A stretch of 64,000 bases of DNA. Origin: Halomonas socia (GTDB taxonomy: Bacteria > Pseudomonadota > Gammaproteobacteria > Pseudomonadales > Halomonadaceae). The stretch is from contig NZ_CP048812.1 of NCBI RefSeq assembly GCF_010977575.1, positions 3,162,001-3,226,000 on the forward strand, given 5' to 3'. This document shows, one piece after another, positions 1 through 8,503 of this stretch (position 1 is the first letter of the stretch; each line of letters starts with the position of its first letter). The notes below the pieces were generated by a model that was not told where the DNA came from, made no database searches, and was given only the letters and a program-made list of their open reading frames with translations. A program made the translations under genes and the position numbers.

Positions 1-1277
1 TGCTGGGGCCCGAGAACAAGGTGCTGGAGATTCAGATTCGCACCTTTGCCATGCACGAGGAGGCCGAACTCGGCGTGTGTGCCCACTGGCGCTACAAGGG
101 CCACGACACCAACGCCAAGAGCCGCAGCTATGAAGAGAAGATCGCCTGGCTGCGCCAGGTGCTCGAGTGGCAGGACGAGGTCGGCGATTTCGGCGACCTG
201 CGCGAGGGGCTGAACAGTGACGTGGCCCCGGACCGCATCTATGTCTTCACCCCCGACGGCCACGTCATCGACCTGCCCAAGGTTGCCACGCCCATCGACT
301 TCGCCTACCGCGTGCACACCGAGATAGGTCACCGCTGCCGTGGGGCCAAGGTCAACGGGCGCATCGTGCCGCTTACCTACAAGCTCAAGACCGGCCAGCA
401 GGTCGAGATACTCACCGCCACCAAGGGCGGCCCCAGTCGCGACTGGATCAACCCTTCGCTGGGCTTTGTGCGCACCTCGCGGGCGCGGGCCAAGATCCAG
501 GCCTGGTTCAAGCAGCAGGCGCGCAGCCAGAACCTCGAAGAGGGCAAGGCGCTGTTCGACAAGGAGATGAAGCGTCTCGACGTGGAGGACATGGACCTGA
601 TGACCCTGGCGCGTAAGGTCAACTACACCAGTGCCGAGGATATGTACGCCGCCCTCGGCGCCGGCGACCTGCGCATCGGCCAGGTGCTGCATCAGGCCCA
701 GCAGCTGTTCGGCGAGTCGGATGACCAGGAGCAGCTCGATCGGCTGCTGGCCAAGCCGCGCCGCGGGCCGGCCAAGGGCGACGGTGATGCGATCACTGTG
801 CTCGGGGTCGGCAACCTCAAGACCAGCATGGCCAACTGCTGCCACCCGGTACCCGGCGAGCCGATCGTCGGGTTCATCACCCAGGGGCGCGGTGTCACCG
901 TGCACCGCCAGGACTGCCCCAATATCCTGCAGCTGCGCCTCGATGAGCCGCAGCGGGTGATCGAGGTGGAGTGGGGCGAGCGCTCGCGTACCCAGTATCC
1001 GGTGGATATCGAGATCGAGGCCTGGGATCGCTCTGGGCTGCTGCGCGACGTCACCGGGGTGCTCAGTAACGACCGCGTCAACGTGCTGTCGGTCAACACT
1101 CTGACCGACCAGGACGACGGCATCGCGCGGATGTCGATCACCGTCGAGGTCGACGGCCTGGAAACCCTGGGGCGGCTGTTCTCGCGCATCCAGCAATTGC
1201 CCAACGTGATCGACGTCAAGCGCCTGCGCAGCGGCGCAAAGCCGCGCCACGGCCGCCAGCGGAGGCCCCAGCCATGA
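1..1277 (+). CDS. relA: RelA GTP pyrophosphokinase, C-terminal part (5' end outside window)
   Basis: This is the C-terminal half or more of the ribosome-associated (p)ppGpp synthetase that drives the stringent response. The reading frame is open from base 3. It opens with the end of the synthetase domain (EIQIRT, then AELGVCAHWRYK), followed by a TGS domain around DRIYVFTPDG and ending near VEILTA. A zinc-finger-like stretch with ANCCHPVPGEPIVGF comes next, and a C-terminal ACT domain begins near YPVDIEIEAWDRSG. The order synthetase, TGS, CC, ACT fits RelA or SpoT; the neighbouring mazG favours RelA. Its TGA overlaps the mazG ATG (ATGA), so the two are probably translationally coupled. Whether the missing N-terminus carries an active hydrolase cannot be seen here. 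Confidence 0.93.
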   Translation, partial: LGPENKVLEIQIRTFAMHEEAELGVCAHWRYKGHDTNAKSRSYEEKIAWLRQVLEWQDEVGDFGDLREGLNSDVAPDRIYVFTPDGHVIDLPKVATPIDFAYRVHTEIGHRCRGAKVNGRIVPLTYKLKTGQQVEILTATKGGPSRDWINPSLGFVRTSRARAKIQAWFKQQARSQNLEEGKALFDKEMKRLDVEDMDLMTLARKVNYTSAEDMYAALGAGDLRIGQVLHQAQQLFGESDDQEQLDRLLAKPRRGPAKGDGDAITVLGVGNLKTSMANCCHPVPGEPIVGFITQGRGVTVHRQDCPNILQLRLDEPQRVIEVEWGERSRTQYPVDIEIEAWDRSGLLRDVTGVLSNDRVNVLSVNTLTDQDDGIARMSITVEVDGLETLGRLFSRIQQLPNVIDVKRLRSGAKPRHGRQRRPQP

Positions 1278-2149
1278 GCCAGCCACGCTATGACCTCGAC
1301 GACCTGCTGAGCCTGATGGCAGTGCTGCGCGACCCGCAGCAGGGCTGCCCGTGGGACCTCCAGCAGGATTGGGACAGCATCGTCCCGCACACCTTGGAAG
1401 AGGCCTACGAGGTCGCCGACGCCATCGAACGGCGCGCCTTCGACGAGCTGCCCGGCGAGCTCGGCGACCTGCTGTTCCAGGTGGTCTACTACGCCCGCTT
1501 CGGCGCCGAGCAGGGCCGTTTCGACTTTCACGACGTGGTGCATACCCTGACCACCAAGATGCTGCACCGTCATCCGCACGTGTTTCCCGACGGCAGCCTG
1601 GCATCGCGGCGCCCACCCGGGGTAAGCGCCGAGCAGGTGCAGACCCGGCAGGTCAACAGCCGCTGGGAGTCGCTCAAGGCCGAGGAGCGAGCCGCCCGCG
1701 CCGATGTCGTGGCAGGCGTCTCGGTGCTCGACGACGTGCCGCGCACGCTGCCGGCGCTGTCGCGGGCCGCCAAGCTCTCCAAGCGCGCCGCGCGGGTCGG
1801 CTTCGACTGGCCCGATAGCCGCGGGGTGATCGACAAGATCCGCGAGGAGCTGGCCGAGGTCGAGGCGGCGCTTGATGCCGGCGACCGCGACCACGCCACC
1901 GAAGAGGTCGGCGACCTGTTGTTTGCGGTGACCAATCTGGCGCGTACGCTGAAGGCCGACCCCGAGCAGTGCCTGCGCACCACCAATGCCAAGTTCGAGC
2001 GGCGCTTTCGCCACGTCGAGTCCGCCCTGGCCGCGCGCGGCCAGCAGCCGGCATCGGTGACGCTCGACGAAATGGAGGCGCACTGGCAAGACGCCAAGCG
2101 CCGCGAAGCCATCCATGAATGCCACCAGGAGGGCGCTGCCCATGAGTGA
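1274..2149 (+). CDS. mazG: Nucleoside triphosphate pyrophosphohydrolase MazG
   Basis: House-cleaning NTP pyrophosphatase of 291 residues, slightly longer than the usual 260-280. Two tandem MazG domains are visible. The first carries CPWDLQQDWDSIVPHTLEEAYEVAD and ELGDLLFQVV; the second carries REELAEVEAAL and EEVGDLLFAVTNLAR. The EExxE/ExxD metal-binding pattern is intact in both. MazG lowers (p)ppGpp in E. coli by cutting nucleotide pools, which fits its position overlapping relA by 4 bp. The tail of about 30 residues after the second domain overlaps the start of ppc and holds the ppc ribosome binding site. Confidence 0.95.
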   Translation: MSQPRYDLDDLLSLMAVLRDPQQGCPWDLQQDWDSIVPHTLEEAYEVADAIERRAFDELPGELGDLLFQVVYYARFGAEQGRFDFHDVVHTLTTKMLHRHPHVFPDGSLASRRPPGVSAEQVQTRQVNSRWESLKAEERAARADVVAGVSVLDDVPRTLPALSRAAKLSKRAARVGFDWPDSRGVIDKIREELAEVEAALDAGDRDHATEEVGDLLFAVTNLARTLKADPEQCLRTTNAKFERRFRHVESALAARGQQPASVTLDEMEAHWQDAKRREAIHECHQEGAAHE

Positions 2150-4790
2150 CGACCTACACGAATCGCTGCGTGATAACGTCCGCGTGCTGGGCGACAGCCT
2201 GGGGCGCACCATTGCCGACGACCAGGGCAGCGCCTTCGTCGACAAGATCGAGACCATCCGCGGCTTTGCCAAGCGCGGCCGTCAGGGCGACCAGCCCAGC
2301 CGCCGCGAGCTGATCGAATTTCTGCGCAAGCTGCCCGACCGCGACCTGCTGCCGGTGACACGCGCCTTCAACCAGTTCCTCAACCTGGCCAATATCGCCG
2401 AGCAGCACTACCGCGCCCGCTATCGCCGCGTCGAGGACTACAAGCCGGGCTCACAGCCGGTGCTCGGCGAGCTGCTGCGCCGCGCCGAGGCCGAGGGGCA
2501 CGCGCCGCGTACGCTGGTCGAGACGCTGGCCGGAATGCGCGTCGAGTTGGTGCTCACCGCCCACCCCACCGAGGTCATCCGGCGCACCCTGATCCAGAAG
2601 TACGACGCCATCGACGACTGCCTGTCGGTGATCGAGTCGGCGAGTGACTATCCCGAGCAGTCGAGCCGCGCCCACGGCCGCCTCGAGGAGCTGATCAGCC
2701 AGGCCTGGCACACCGACGAGATCCGCCACGAGCGGCCGACGCCGGTGGACGAGGCCAAGTGGGGCTTTGCGGTGATCGAGAACTCGCTGTGGCAGGCGGT
2801 GCCGGATTTCCACCGCGACCTCGACAGCCTGTTGCTGGAGGTCGCCGGCGAGCGCCTGCCGCTGGATGCCGCGCCGCTGCGCTTCGCCTCGTGGATGGGC
2901 GGCGACCGCGACGGCAATCCCAATGTGACCGCCAAGGTCACCCGCGAGGTGCTGCTGCTGGGCCGCTGGATGGCCGCCGATCTCTATCTGCGCGACCTCG
3001 AGCAGCTCAAGGCCGAGCTGTCGATGTGGAAGGCCAACAGTGCGCTCAAGGCTGAGGTCGGCGACGAGCCCGAGCCCTATCGGGCGCTGCTCAAGCGCCT
3101 GACGGCGCGGGTCGAGGCGACCCGTGACTGGGCCAAGGCGTGCCTCGATGGGCGCAGCCACGAGGGCCGGCCGATCATCGAGACCCGCGACCAGCTCTAT
3201 GCGCCGCTGCTGGCCTGCTACCGCTCACTGTGCGACGTCGGCCTCGACACCATCGCCAATGGCACCCTGCTGGATACCCTGCGCCGGGTGGCGGTGTTCG
3301 GCGTGACCCTGACCAAGCTCGACGTGCGCCAGGAAGCGAGCCGCCACAGCCAGGTCTTCGAGGAGCTCACTGACTTTCTCGAGATCGGCCACTACCGCGA
3401 GTGGGACGAGCAGCAGCGCCAGGACTTCCTGCTCACCGAGCTGGAGTCGCGGCGCCCGCTGATCCCGCGCCGCTGGGAGTGCTCCACCGAGACCCGCGAG
3501 GTGATCGACACCTTCCGCGTCATCGCCCGCGAGCAGCGCGAGGCGCTTGGCACCTACATCATCTCGATGGCCGCGCAGCCCTCCGACGTGTTGGCCGTGG
3601 CGCTATTGATGCAGGAGGTCGGCGGCGACGTGCGGCTACCCATCGCACCGCTGTTTGAGACCCTCGACGACCTCAACCGCGCCGGCAACGTGATCGATCG
3701 GCTGCTGGCGTTGCCCGGCTATCGGCGCCTGGTGGGGGATAGCCAGGAGGTGATGATCGGCTACTCCGATTCGGCCAAGGATGCCGGCCAGCTGGCCGCT
3801 GCCTGGGCCCAGTATCGTGCCCAGGAGACCCTGGTCGAGGTGTGCGAGCAGCACGGCGTGGATCTGACCCTGTTCCACGGCCGCGGCGGCACCGTCGGTC
3901 GCGGCGGCGGCCCGGCTCACGCGGCGATCCTTTCCCAGCCGCCGGGTTCGGTGAACGGTAGCCTGCGGGTCACCGAGCAGGGCGAGATGATCCGCTTCAA
4001 GTTCGGCCAGCCGGAAATCGCGCTGCGCTCGATGGAGATCTACGCCTGTGCGGTGCTCGAGGCAACCCTGCTGCCGCCGCCGGCGCCCAAACCGCACTGG
4101 CGCGAGGAGATGGACCGCTTGGCCGAGATCGCTCACCGCGGCTATGTCGGGGTGGTGCGCGAGGATCCCGACTTCGTGCCCTATTTCCGCGCGGTGACGC
4201 CGGAGGGCGCGCTAGGGCGGCTGCCGCTGGGCTCACGCCCCACCAAGCGGCGCCAGGACGGCGGCGTCGAGACGCTGCGCGCGATCCCCTGGATCTTCGC
4301 CTGGACCCAGACCCGCCTGATGCTGCCGGCCTGGCTGGGCAGTGGCGATGCCTTCATCACCCGGCTGGAAGAGCAGGGCGGCCTGGAGCGGCTGCGCGAG
4401 ATGCGCCGCGAGTGGCCGTTCTTCGGTACCTACCTCGATATGCTCGAGATGCTGCTGGCCAAGGGCGACGTCGAGATCACCGCCTACTACGAGCGACGCT
4501 TGGTCGACGAACCGGCGCTGCTGGCGCTGGGCATGAACCTGCGCGAGCGCTTCACCCGCCTGCAGGGCGTGCTACTCGAAATCCTCGACCAGCAGGCACT
4601 GCTCGAGAACACCCCGCTGATTCGCCAGGCGATCGAGGTACGCAACCCCTACATCGACCCGCTGCATGGCCTGCAGGCGGAGCTGCTGCAGCGCAACCGC
4701 GACGCCGACGGTGCGATCAGCCCCGAGCTGTCGCGGGCGCTGATGGTGACCATGGCGGGGATTGCCGCCGGGCTGCGCAATACCGGCTAG
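2142..4790 (+). CDS. ppc: Phosphoenolpyruvate carboxylase
   Basis: Anaplerotic enzyme that converts PEP and bicarbonate to oxaloacetate; 882 residues, the usual family size. The N-terminal signature with the catalytic histidine is LTAHPTEVIRRTL (His about 141). The second signature is GYSDSAKDAGQLAA, and the glycine-rich mobile loop is FHGRGGTVGRGGGP. The C-terminus ends in the typical MAGIAAGLRNTG, which binds the aspartate inhibitor in other PEPCs. I chose ATG 2142 rather than the in-frame ATG at 2115 because AGGAGG lies about 10 bp upstream of 2142 and the protein then starts with the family-like MSDDLHESLRDNVRVLG. The gene overlaps the end of mazG by 8 bp. Confidence 0.96.
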   Translation: MSDDLHESLRDNVRVLGDSLGRTIADDQGSAFVDKIETIRGFAKRGRQGDQPSRRELIEFLRKLPDRDLLPVTRAFNQFLNLANIAEQHYRARYRRVEDYKPGSQPVLGELLRRAEAEGHAPRTLVETLAGMRVELVLTAHPTEVIRRTLIQKYDAIDDCLSVIESASDYPEQSSRAHGRLEELISQAWHTDEIRHERPTPVDEAKWGFAVIENSLWQAVPDFHRDLDSLLLEVAGERLPLDAAPLRFASWMGGDRDGNPNVTAKVTREVLLLGRWMAADLYLRDLEQLKAELSMWKANSALKAEVGDEPEPYRALLKRLTARVEATRDWAKACLDGRSHEGRPIIETRDQLYAPLLACYRSLCDVGLDTIANGTLLDTLRRVAVFGVTLTKLDVRQEASRHSQVFEELTDFLEIGHYREWDEQQRQDFLLTELESRRPLIPRRWECSTETREVIDTFRVIAREQREALGTYIISMAAQPSDVLAVALLMQEVGGDVRLPIAPLFETLDDLNRAGNVIDRLLALPGYRRLVGDSQEVMIGYSDSAKDAGQLAAAWAQYRAQETLVEVCEQHGVDLTLFHGRGGTVGRGGGPAHAAILSQPPGSVNGSLRVTEQGEMIRFKFGQPEIALRSMEIYACAVLEATLLPPPAPKPHWREEMDRLAEIAHRGYVGVVREDPDFVPYFRAVTPEGALGRLPLGSRPTKRRQDGGVETLRAIPWIFAWTQTRLMLPAWLGSGDAFITRLEEQGGLERLREMRREWPFFGTYLDMLEMLLAKGDVEITAYYERRLVDEPALLALGMNLRERFTRLQGVLLEILDQQALLENTPLIRQAIEVRNPYIDPLHGLQAELLQRNRDADGAISPELSRALMVTMAGIAAGLRNTG

Positions 4791-4794
4791 GCAA

Positions 4795-4813
4795 GCGACG
4801 CTGCCAGCGTCGC
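4795..4813. terminator. Hairpin between convergent ppc and CBS gene
   Basis: A perfect 8-bp stem, GCGACGCT / AGCGTCGC, encloses a GCC loop just after the ppc stop codon. It has no T tract on either strand. It could be a weak or Rho-assisted terminator or an RNA-end-protecting hairpin; function is inferred only from its place between convergent genes. Confidence 0.4.
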
Positions 4814-4834
4814 ACCTGAGCCTGGCTGGTCAGC

Positions 4835-5437
4835 TCATAGCTCGTGGCCCAGCACCACCTGGCAAATGTCGGCAAACGAGCGCGCTTCTGGCAGCAACGT
4901 CATGTCGAGTTTCAGGGCACGGCCGATATCCGCCGCCGATACCAGTCCGCGCAGCCGCGGCGCTTGATCTCGGTCGCCCTGGGTCACCAGCAGGTACTGG
5001 TCGCCGGAGACACGCAGGGTCTCGATCAACTGGCCGACGCTTAGTCGTTCCAGTTGCGCCAGCGACATGGCGTGCAGGGCCTCGCAGGGAGTCTGCACCA
5101 TGCCCGTGGTTACCTCGCTCCTGGGAATGTCGTGCTGCTGCATGGCAAGGGTGATGCGGCGACCGCCGATGATTTCGCGGCGGGTCACGAGGCCGCTCAG
5201 GCGGCCGTGTTCATCGGTCACCAGCAACTGCTGGGCCTGGTGCCGCTGCATGCGGGCATGTGCCTCGTCGATGGCGGCATCATGAGCGATGGTTGGCACC
5301 TCGACCCGGGATAGATCGAGCATGATGTCGATGGCGGGACTATCCCATGACAGATGTGCTGGCCCGTCGGGGCGTTCGATGACGGGATGTTGCTGCAGGT
5401 GGCGCAACGTGCGTGGTGCATGGAGTGGCAGGGACAT
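4835..5437 (-). CDS. CBS-domain protein, tandem CBS pair
   Basis: A 200-residue soluble protein made almost wholly of two CBS domains. CBS1 runs roughly from residue 40 to 95 (VPTIAHDAAIDEAHARMQ, then QQLLVTDEHGRLSGLVTRREI). CBS2 covers roughly 105-175 (MSLAQLERLSVGQLIETLRVSG, then YLLVTQ and LRGLVSAADIGRAL). CBS pairs bind adenine nucleotides and act as energy or ionic sensors, but no attached catalytic domain is present, so the partner is unknown. About 40 N-terminal residues precede CBS1 and match nothing I recognise. The gene is transcribed divergently from the two-component system that starts at 5572, sharing a 134-bp intergenic region. Confidence 0.8.
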   Translation of the reverse strand: MSLPLHAPRTLRHLQQHPVIERPDGPAHLSWDSPAIDIMLDLSRVEVPTIAHDAAIDEAHARMQRHQAQQLLVTDEHGRLSGLVTRREIIGGRRITLAMQQHDIPRSEVTTGMVQTPCEALHAMSLAQLERLSVGQLIETLRVSGDQYLLVTQGDRDQAPRLRGLVSAADIGRALKLDMTLLPEARSFADICQVVLGHEL

Positions 5438-5509
5438 GGCAACGGTTCTCGCTTATTGGCTATAAAAGGGCGAAGTGGCACCTCGTAAGCACTACTCTGG
5501 CAGTCTTGG

Positions 5510-5526
5510 CTTAAGGAACACTTAAC
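5510..5526 (+). promoter_or_regulatory. PmrA/QseB-like box upstream of the response regulator
   Basis: The direct repeat CTTAAG-GAACA-CTTAAC (5510-5515 and 5521-5526) matches the layout of PmrA/BasR-type operators, two CTTAA half-sites separated by 5 bp. It lies 46 bp before the regulator start codon, so autoregulation is likely. Binding by this regulator is inference. Confidence 0.5.
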
Positions 5527-5571
5527 ATCGGCATGGCCGATCGCCTGCAACGCTCGATAGGGAACGGCGGG

Positions 5572-6231
5572 ATGCGAATACTGTTGGTAGAAGATGATCC
5601 ATCGCTGGGCGAGGGCATGCGCGTTGCCCTGCATCGGGAAGGCTATACCGTCGACTGGTTGCGCAACGGCAGTGAGGCACTGGCGGCACTCGACAGCGAT
5701 GCGTTCTCAGCGCTGATCCTGGACCTGGGCTTGCCCGACATGGATGGACTCGAGGTGCTAGCGCTACTGCGCCGCCGTCATACCCTGCCAGTGGTAGTGC
5801 TCACCGCCCGTGATGCCCTGGTGGACCGCTTGCAAGGCCTGGATGGCGGAGCCGACGACTATGTGCTCAAGCCGTTCGAACTCGCCGAGCTGCTGGCCAG
5901 GCTGCGCGTCGTGACACGGCGCGGCGAGGGGCGTCGTTGTGCCCAGTTGCAGCTGGGCGCGTTACTGATCGACGAGGCGCGGCATGTCGTCACCTGGCAG
6001 GGGCGAGAAGTCAGCCTGGGGCGTCGCGAGTTCGCCTTGCTGCTGGAGCTGGCGCGCCATGCTGGACAGGTGATTCCCCGTTCACGGCTGGAGAGCCTGC
6101 TGTATGGCTGGGATGAAGACGTCGAGTCGAACGCTCTCGAGGTGCATGTCCACCACTTGCGCAAGAAGCTCGACAGGTCCTTGATCGTGACCCTGCGTGG
6201 CATCGGTTACCGCCTGGAGGTGCCGGCCTGA
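5572..6231 (+). CDS. Response regulator, OmpR/PhoB family (QseB/PmrA-like)
   Basis: A 219-residue response regulator. The receiver domain has the acidic pair VEDD at the N-terminus, the phospho-acceptor Asp51 in LILDLGLPDMDGL, the conserved Thr in VVLTARD and the Lys in VLKPFEL. A winged-helix DNA-binding domain fills residues about 125-219 and ends with RKKLDRS...TLRGIGYRLE. ATG 5572 gives the canonical MRILLVEDD start; an in-frame ATG at 5533 would add 13 residues of no known use. The last codon overlaps the kinase ATG (TGATG), so the pair is coupled. The nearest named relatives are QseB, PmrA and TctD; the signal cannot be told from the sequence. Confidence 0.9.
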   Translation: MRILLVEDDPSLGEGMRVALHREGYTVDWLRNGSEALAALDSDAFSALILDLGLPDMDGLEVLALLRRRHTLPVVVLTARDALVDRLQGLDGGADDYVLKPFELAELLARLRVVTRRGEGRRCAQLQLGALLIDEARHVVTWQGREVSLGRREFALLLELARHAGQVIPRSRLESLLYGWDEDVESNALEVHVHHLRKKLDRSLIVTLRGIGYRLEVPA

Positions 6232-7643
6232 TGCGTTCGATCCGCCGCTATTTGATCGTTACGCTGACACTGGTGCTTGCCGTCGCCACGCTGATCATCA
6301 TCGCCGTCATCTATCGGGTCACCCATCACAAGGCCGAGGATGTCCTCGACGTCCAGCTCAGTCTGCAGGGCCGAATCGTCGCGTCACTGCTGGCCCCGGG
6401 TACCCCGGAGCAGGAGTATGCGCGTATTGCGCGCCATCTCGACCAGCCGGGGCACCCCTCGCGCTGGTTTGGTGACGCTGCGAGTCCGGAAGAGGGGCAG
6501 GCGTCTCCGCAGGCAAGCATCGCCCGACGCTTCCATGCCGACGAGCGCATGCTTACCCTGGGCTTCTGGGAGGCCGACGGTACGCCTTGGCTGATGGGGG
6601 CCGAGTGGAACGATGCCGGGCCTTTCCCAGCGCCCAAGCAACAGGGGTATCGCTGGGAAACGTACGCTGGCGAACGTTGGCGTGTGTTCAGCTTGATTCT
6701 CGACGACCAGCGTCGCTGGCTGAGCATCGGCCTGCGCGAGCGTTTCCATGACGACCTGTCGCGTCAACTAGCGATGGGCAATCTGCTGCCACTGCTGATC
6801 GCACTGCCGGCATTGCTGCTGCTGGTGGGGCTGGTGGTGCACTGGGGGTTGCGTCCACTGCTGAGCCTGTCGCGGCAGGTCGCCGGGCGTAACGAGCGCG
6901 AGCTTGGCCGAATTCGACTGGCGGTGCCGCGCGAACTGCGGCCGCTTCGCGATGCCTTGAATGACTTCATGGCCAGGCTCGAGGATGCCTTGGCCCGTGA
7001 GCGGCGCTTCAGCGCCGATGCCGCGCATGAGCTGCGCACACCATTGGCGGCGCTGAAAGTGCACCTCGACAACGCCATGGCGGGTGAGCGTGATGCCCTA
7101 CCTCGCGCCTATGCCAGCATCGAGCGCTTGCAGCGGGTCGTCGAGCAGTTGCTGACGCTGGTACGCCTCGACCAGGAGAGCGAGGCCAGCGCCGAGCGGG
7201 TCAGCTTGCTGGCACTGACCCAGACGCTGGCGGCAGAGATGTGGCCCCAGGCAAGGGCTCGCCAACAGTTGTTGAGCATCGCCACCGATGACGCGGTCTG
7301 GGTCGAGGGTAATGCCACCGAGCTGGGCATGCTGATCCGCAACCTGCTCGATAACGCGCTGCGCTATTCGCCGCACGGCGGCTGGGTAGAGGTCTCGATG
7401 GGCGACGACGACGCGGCGTGGCTAGTGGTTCGCGACAGTGGGCCGGGCATCGACGCGACGCTACTCGCCTCGGTCACCGAGCGGTTCCGTCGCGGTAGCA
7501 ACCGCGACGTCGAGGGTAGCGGGCTGGGCCTGTCGATCGCTCTGCAAGTGGCCCGCCGCCAGGAGTTGACGCTGCAGCTGATAAACGCTTCCACGGGGGG
7601 CCTGGAAGCCTGGTTGCGCTGGCCTCAATCACAGCCGTCGTAG
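6231..7643 (+). CDS. Sensor histidine kinase, QseC/PmrB-like
   Basis: Membrane sensor of 470 residues paired with the regulator just upstream. TM1 covers about residues 7-29, a periplasmic segment about 30-183, and TM2 about 184-206. A short HAMP-like linker leads to the dimerisation/phosphoacceptor helix with His266 in FSADAAHELRTPLAALKVHL. The ATPase domain shows the N box (LIRNLLDNALRYSP), G1 (VRDSGPGID) and G2 (GSGLGLSIALQVARRQ). The 3' end overlaps the convergent panE gene by 19 bp. All catalytic motifs look intact; the periplasmic part gives no clue to the ligand. Confidence 0.92.
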   Translation: MRSIRRYLIVTLTLVLAVATLIIIAVIYRVTHHKAEDVLDVQLSLQGRIVASLLAPGTPEQEYARIARHLDQPGHPSRWFGDAASPEEGQASPQASIARRFHADERMLTLGFWEADGTPWLMGAEWNDAGPFPAPKQQGYRWETYAGERWRVFSLILDDQRRWLSIGLRERFHDDLSRQLAMGNLLPLLIALPALLLLVGLVVHWGLRPLLSLSRQVAGRNERELGRIRLAVPRELRPLRDALNDFMARLEDALARERRFSADAAHELRTPLAALKVHLDNAMAGERDALPRAYASIERLQRVVEQLLTLVRLDQESEASAERVSLLALTQTLAAEMWPQARARQQLLSIATDDAVWVEGNATELGMLIRNLLDNALRYSPHGGWVEVSMGDDDAAWLVVRDSGPGIDATLLASVTERFRRGSNRDVEGSGLGLSIALQVARRQELTLQLINASTGGLEAWLRWPQSQPS

Positions 7644-8503
7644 AGAGCGCTCAGCCGGGGTGCCTCGAGAGCGTGGCGCCGGGCGGCGGCGAGCAGCGGG
7701 CCGAGGATCGCCTCGCGCTCGGTGGGTCGGCCGACGAGCACGTCCTGGAGCATCGAGGCGCGGTTGTTGGCGGTACCCTCGATGACCTGCCACATCCGGC
7801 CGTGCCAGCCCTCGGCGGGGGGCGCGATGCCCTCGGCGTGCATGATGGCCTCGAGCTCCTCGAGCAGCGCCTCGACCAGCGGCCGAAACGGCCGATCGCG
7901 CAGCTGGCCGTTGCGAATCCGCCAGCGTGCCACCAGCGGGTTGATGGCGGCGTTGACCGCTAGCTTGTGCCACAGCCGGGTATGGATGTCGCTCACCGCT
8001 CGGCAGCGCAGGCCGGCTTGGTCGAGTAGCGCGGCCTGCTGTTCGGCAAGATCGGTGTGCTCGCCGTCGAGGTGGCCGAGGAAGGTTTCGCCGTGGCCGG
8101 CGTGGACCACGCCATCGTCGCTGACATAGGCGCCCTCGCTGGTGGTGGCGCACAGCACCGGACCGTGCCAGCGCTGGGTCAGGGTGCGCTGCACGCCGTA
8201 GCCGTTCTGCCACAGCACCAGCGGCGTATCGGGGGCGAGCTTCGCTGCAAGGCTCTCCAGCGCTGTCTGGGCATCGTAGGCCTTGGTGGTGAGGTGCAGG
8301 GTGCCGCGAAACGGTGCATCCAGGCTGGCTGGCGTGGCGCCGGGCAGTTGGCGCTTGAATGCATGACCTTCGGGGGTGGTCAGCGTCAGCTCAGCGGGCG
8401 GTGCGCGACGCCCGAGCAGGGTCACCGGCGCCACGCCGGCGAGGCGCACGGCCAGCAGCCGGCCGATGGCGCCGGGGCCGACGATCAGCTGTGGCGATGT
8501 CAC
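7625..8503 (-). CDS. panE: 2-dehydropantoate 2-reductase (ketopantoate reductase) family
   Basis: NADPH-dependent reductase of 292 residues that in pantothenate synthesis reduces ketopantoate to pantoate. The N-terminal Rossmann motif is IVGPGAIGRLLAVRLA (Gly9, Gly11, Gly14). The NGYG motif (LVLWQNGYGVQ) and the catalytic-lysine region RLWHKLAVNAAINPLVAR follow, with the C-terminal helical domain around GTANNRASMLQDVLVGRPTE, where the conserved Ser/Asn/Glu of the active site sit. It overlaps the end of topB by 4 bp (8500-8503), so the two form an operon. Many bacteria carry several PanE paralogues, so assignment to pantothenate synthesis itself is likely but not certain. Confidence 0.85.
   Translation of the reverse strand: MTSPQLIVGPGAIGRLLAVRLAGVAPVTLLGRRAPPAELTLTTPEGHAFKRQLPGATPASLDAPFRGTLHLTTKAYDAQTALESLAAKLAPDTPLVLWQNGYGVQRTLTQRWHGPVLCATTSEGAYVSDDGVVHAGHGETFLGHLDGEHTDLAEQQAALLDQAGLRCRAVSDIHTRLWHKLAVNAAINPLVARWRIRNGQLRDRPFRPLVEALLEELEAIMHAEGIAPPAEGWHGRMWQVIEGTANNRASMLQDVLVGRPTEREAILGPLLAAARRHALEAPRLSALYDGCD

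Noticed and set aside
692-2272. 526-codon open frame on the minus strand across relA, mazG and ppc
   Set aside because: It is antisense to three well-supported genes, has no family features and reflects the high GC content.
5461-5467. TATAAAA near the divergent CBS/regulator region as a promoter
   Set aside because: No matching -35 at 16-18 bp on either strand; left uncalled.
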